In this document: positions 14,090-16,650 of the stretch, piece by piece
Numbering within the stretch: the stretch's first letter is position 1
Layout: each line of letters begins with the position of its first letter
NCBI GenBank assembly: GCA_017304125.1
Contig: JAFKLV010000382.1
Coordinates: forward strand, 1 to 16,650
Length of the DNA stretch: 16,650 nt
Source: Sphingomonadales bacterium
Lineage (GTDB): Bacteria > Pseudomonadota > Alphaproteobacteria > Sphingomonadales > Sphingomonadaceae
Direction: 5' to 3'
The notes under the pieces: generated by a model
The model's input: only the letters and a program-made list of their open reading frames with translations
Databases searched by the model: none
Told to the model about the DNA's origin: nothing
Made by a program: the position numbers and the translations under genes

Positions 14090-14998
14090 CTAGTCGTGCT
14101 TGCGGCCGAAGTCGGCGGCGGCGTCATCCTGTCCCTGATCGACGATCGAGCGGCGGATCGCGCGGGTCTGGGTGAAATGCTCGAACAAGGTGTCGCCGTC
14201 CCCCCAGCGGATCGCGCGCTGGAGCTGTGACAGATCCTCGCTGAAGCGCTGGAGCATTTCCAGCACCGCTTCCTTGTTGGTGAGGAACACGTCGCGCCAC
14301 ATCGTCGGATCGGAAGCGGCGATGCGGGTGAAGTCGCGGAAGCCGCCGGCCTAGAATTTGATCACCTCGGATTCGGTCACTTCGGCGAGGTCGTTGGCGG
14401 TGCCGACGATCGTATAGGCGATGAGGTGCGGCAAATGGCTGGTGATGGCGAGCACGCGATCGTGATGATCGGGCGCCATCGTCTCGACATTGCTGCCCAG
14501 CCGGCGCCAGAATTCGCCGACCCGCGCCGCGGCGACCGGATCGCCGTCCGCCAGCGGGGTGACGATGCACCAGCGGCCGTGGAACAGCGAGCCGAACCCG
14601 GCCTCCGGCCCGCTCTTCTCGGTGCCGGCAACGGGATGGGCGGGGACGACGATCGCCCCCGGCAGCGCCTCGCGCAGCGCCTTCGCCACCGTTTCCTTCG
14701 ACGATCCGACGTCGCTGACGATCGCCTCGGCGGGCAGATCGGCGGCGATTTCCGCCGCGACCGCGCCCATCGCGCCGACCGGCACGCACAGGATCACCAA
14801 TTCGGCATCGGTGACCGCGGCGCCGGCGGTATCGGTGACATCGTCGACCAGATCGATCCGCCGCGCGATCTCGCGCACGTCGGCGTTCGCATCATGCCCG
14901 GTGAGCCGCACCGTCGGCATCGTCTCGCGCACCGCGCGCGCGATCGACGAGCCGATCAGCCCGAGGCCGATGATCGTGACCCGCGCGAATGGCAGCAT
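14090..14998 (-). pseudogene. tyrA: Prephenate/arogenate dehydrogenase (TyrA family) interrupted by an in-frame TAG
   Basis: The frame starts at 14998 with MLPFARVTIIGLGLIGSSIARAV, a Rossmann NAD-binding motif GLGLIGSS. It continues through VILCVPVGAM, VSDVGSSKE and HPVAGTEKSGPEAG, all typical of TyrA, to SEVIKF, then TAG at 14353-14351. The same frame goes on for 86 sense codons with normal TyrA C-terminal sequence (AGGFRDFTRIAASDPTMWRD, then FLTNKEAVLEML) to a stop at 14090. Homologs have serine at the TAG position, and TCG to TAG is one change. The stop removes most of the helical dimerisation and prephenate-binding domain, so the 215-residue product should be inactive. The enzyme makes the tyrosine precursor by NAD(P)-dependent oxidative decarboxylation. 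The start overlaps the hisC stop (TGATG). A base error, real mutation or suppression are all possible. Confidence 0.88.
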
Positions 14999-16098
14999 CA
15001 GGCGGCCCCGGCCATCCGGCGCAGCGCGGCGATCACGCCCTGCGTCTCCTCCGCGGTGCCGATCGTGATGCGCAGCCCGTGCGGCAGGCCCTGCCCGGGC
15101 AGCCAGCGGACGATATAGCCCGCCTCCATCAGCCCCTTATACGCGGCCTCGGCGGTCAGCTCGCCCTCGAACAATACGAGGATGAAATTGGCCTGGCTGG
15201 GGATCGCGCGCAGCCCGGCATTGCCGAGCTTGGCGATTTCCTCGGCGAACCAGCCGCGCCATTGCGCATTGTGATCGCGGGTGCTGGAAACGAAATCGGT
15301 ATCGCCGAGCGCCGCGACCGCCGCCGCCGTGCCGGCGATGGTGATCGAGAAGGGCAGGCGGATGCGGTGCATCGCCTCGATGATCGCGGGCGCGCCATAG
15401 CCCCAGCCGATCCGCTCCGCCGCGAGGCCGTACATCTTGGAGAAGGTGCGCGTCACCAGCACGTTGGAGGCGCTTTCGGCCAGCGCCATCCCGCCATCGT
15501 CGTCGCCGCCGTCGATATATTCGGCATAGGCATGATCGATGACGAGCAGGATGTCAGCGCGCAGCCCGGCGTGGAGCCGCTCGATCTCGCCGCGCGGCGC
15601 ATAGGTGCCGGTCGGGTTATTGGGGTTGGCGACGAACACGATTCGCGTGCGATCGGTGACCGCGGCGAGGATCGCGTCGACGTCGGTGGCATAATCCTTG
15701 TCGGGCGCCACCACCGGGGTCGCGCCGACGCGGCGGGTGGCGATCGGGTACACCGAGAAACCGTAATTGACGTAGATCACCTCGTCGCCCGGCCCGGCGA
15801 ACGCGCCGGCAGCGAGGTGGAGCACCTCGTCCGATCCGTTGCCATAAATGATCCGTGCGGGGTCGAGCCCGTGCTTCGCCGCCAGCGTGTCGCGCAATTC
15901 GGTCGCGCTGGCATCGGGATAGCGTTCGAGGCTGGTCGCGGCGGTGGCGAAGGCCTCGCGTGCCTTGGGGCTGGTGCCGAGCGGATTCTCGTTCGACGAG
16001 AGCTTGGCGACCTTGCGGCCATCATCGGTGGTGGAGCGGCCCGGGATATAAGGGGCGATCTCCATGATCCACGGCTTGGGGACGGGTGCGTTGGTCAT
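14998..16098 (-). CDS. hisC: Histidinol-phosphate / aromatic aminotransferase (HisC family)
   Basis: This 366-residue class I/II PLP aminotransferase is read from the ATG at 16098; an in-frame upstream start at 16143 adds 15 basic residues that do not fit the family. Visible motifs are LSSNENPLG (33-41), the substrate end YGNGSDEVL, ANPNNPTGTY (158-166), VIDHAYAEYI with D188 and Y191 near the cofactor, and the PLP lysine K221 in TFSKMYGLAAERIGWGYG. It converts imidazole-acetol phosphate to histidinol phosphate. Family members beside tyrA often also act on aromatic keto acids, and the 1-base overlap with tyrA suggests such a role in tyrosine and phenylalanine synthesis. It is divergent from metX. 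Confidence 0.92.
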   Translation of the reverse strand: MTNAPVPKPWIMEIAPYIPGRSTTDDGRKVAKLSSNENPLGTSPKAREAFATAATSLERYPDASATELRDTLAAKHGLDPARIIYGNGSDEVLHLAAGAFAGPGDEVIYVNYGFSVYPIATRRVGATPVVAPDKDYATDVDAILAAVTDRTRIVFVANPNNPTGTYAPRGEIERLHAGLRADILLVIDHAYAEYIDGGDDDGGMALAESASNVLVTRTFSKMYGLAAERIGWGYGAPAIIEAMHRIRLPFSITIAGTAAAVAALGDTDFVSSTRDHNAQWRGWFAEEIAKLGNAGLRAIPSQANFILVLFEGELTAEAAYKGLMEAGYIVRWLPGQGLPHGLRITIGTAEETQGVIAALRRMAGAA

Positions 16099-16180
16099 GC
16101 CCGCGCGCTTACGCGGGCGCGGGCGTAGAGGGCAAGGGGCCATTGCTGGCGCGGTTCCGCCCCGCTAACGCAAGCGCACG

Positions 16181-16650
16181 ATGTCAGACGATCAGCGTTA
16201 CGGCCTTGGGCGCCATGTCGTGCTGCCCGGGCCGCTCAGGCTCGACGGCGGGGGGATGCTCGCGCCGGTCGAGATCGCCTATGAAACCTATGGCACGCTC
16301 GCGCCCGACGGCAGCAATGCGGTGCTGATCTGCCATGCGCTGACGATGGACCAGTTCGTCGCCTCGCCGCATCCGCGCACCGGCAAGCCGGGGTGGTGGA
16401 CGGCGATGGTCGGCCCCGGCCGGCCGATCGACACCGACCGGATGTTCGTGGTGTGCGCCAATGTGCTGGGATCGTGCATGGGCAGCTCCGGCCCGGCGAC
16501 GATCGACCCGGCGACGGCTCGCGAATATGCCATGGCCTTTCCGGTGATCACGATCCGCGACATGGTGCGCGCGCAGGCGATGCTGCTCGATCATCTCGGC
16601 GTCGCGCGGCTCGCCGCGGTGGTCGGCGGGTCGATGGGCGGGATGCAGGC
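16181..16650 (+). CDS. metX: Homoserine O-acetyltransferase (MetX), partial at right edge
   Basis: The frame from the ATG at 16181 stays open to the window end (156 full codons). It begins MSDDQRYGLGRHVVLPGPLRL and has APVEIAYETYGTLAPDGSNAVLICHAL, the usual alpha/beta-hydrolase start of MetX, then WWTAMVGPGRPIDTDRMFVVCANVLGSC and SSGPATIDP. VVGGSMGGMQ contains the nucleophile serine at residue 151. It transfers an acyl group (acetyl, or succinyl in some members) to homoserine in methionine synthesis. Sphingomonads usually carry metW after metX, which would lie beyond the edge. No strong ribosome site precedes the ATG. Substrate choice between acetyl- and succinyl-CoA cannot be read from this part. 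Confidence 0.93.
   Translation, partial: MSDDQRYGLGRHVVLPGPLRLDGGGMLAPVEIAYETYGTLAPDGSNAVLICHALTMDQFVASPHPRTGKPGWWTAMVGPGRPIDTDRMFVVCANVLGSCMGSSGPATIDPATAREYAMAFPVITIRDMVRAQAMLLDHLGVARLAAVVGGSMGGMQ

Noticed and set aside
14989..16128. 379-codon plus-strand ORF opposite hisC
   Set aside because: Antisense to hisC with all PLP-enzyme motifs intact; its Gly/Asp/Arg-rich composition is that of a mirror frame.
16143..16171. Possible metX promoter (TTGCTG, 17 bases, TAACGC)
   Set aside because: The -10 is poor and such matches are common; not strong enough to list.

Overview
The window looks like an alphaproteobacterial chromosome of the Sphingomonadales type. The evidence is high GC, GTG and TTG start use, and a right-hand gene block (zinc-ribbon/DUF3426 protein, ftsE-ftsX, YdcF-like protein, plsC, then tyrA-hisC divergent from metX) that is familiar from Sphingomonas relatives. 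That assignment rests on gene order and protein character; no database search was made.

Positions 1 to about 10,155 are an integrated accessory element. At the left edge, on the minus strand, are the first two genes of a Qat-type anti-phage operon: qatA (KAP-family P-loop NTPase, complete) and qatB (cut by the window edge), coupled by a 1-base stop/start overlap. qatC and qatD would lie further left. Then comes a cargo block: a conserved-looking hypothetical (3129-3932), a protein with a HEPN-like TIGR02391-type C-terminus (4031-4816), an NPPF-type DNA methyltransferase (4907-5851, minus) with a small hypothetical upstream of it (6046-6591, minus), and a 425-residue protein of unknown function (6945-8222) whose ribosome binding site sits in the loop of a hairpin. 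A 63-codon ORF leads into a large serine recombinase (8482-10161). The last 30 codons of the recombinase are antisense to a tRNA-Leu(GAG) gene, so that tRNA is very probably the attachment site and the right boundary of the element. No matching left att repeat is visible, so the element continues past position 1.

Positions 10,155 to the end are core genome. A zinc-ribbon membrane protein (minus) is divergent from a tightly overlapping ftsE-ftsX-ydcF-plsC operon (three ATGA overlaps). A large inverted repeat separates plsC from the convergent hisC-tyrA pair. The tyrA reading frame carries an in-frame TAG at codon 216 where homologs have serine, with 86 more sense codons of normal TyrA sequence after it: a recent nonsense mutation or a base error. 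metX, divergent from hisC, runs off the right edge.

The parts most worth pursuing are the Qat operon at the edge, the uncharacterised cargo next to it (the HEPN protein, the two unknown proteins, the methyltransferase pair), the recombinase/tRNA junction, and the tyrA amber codon.
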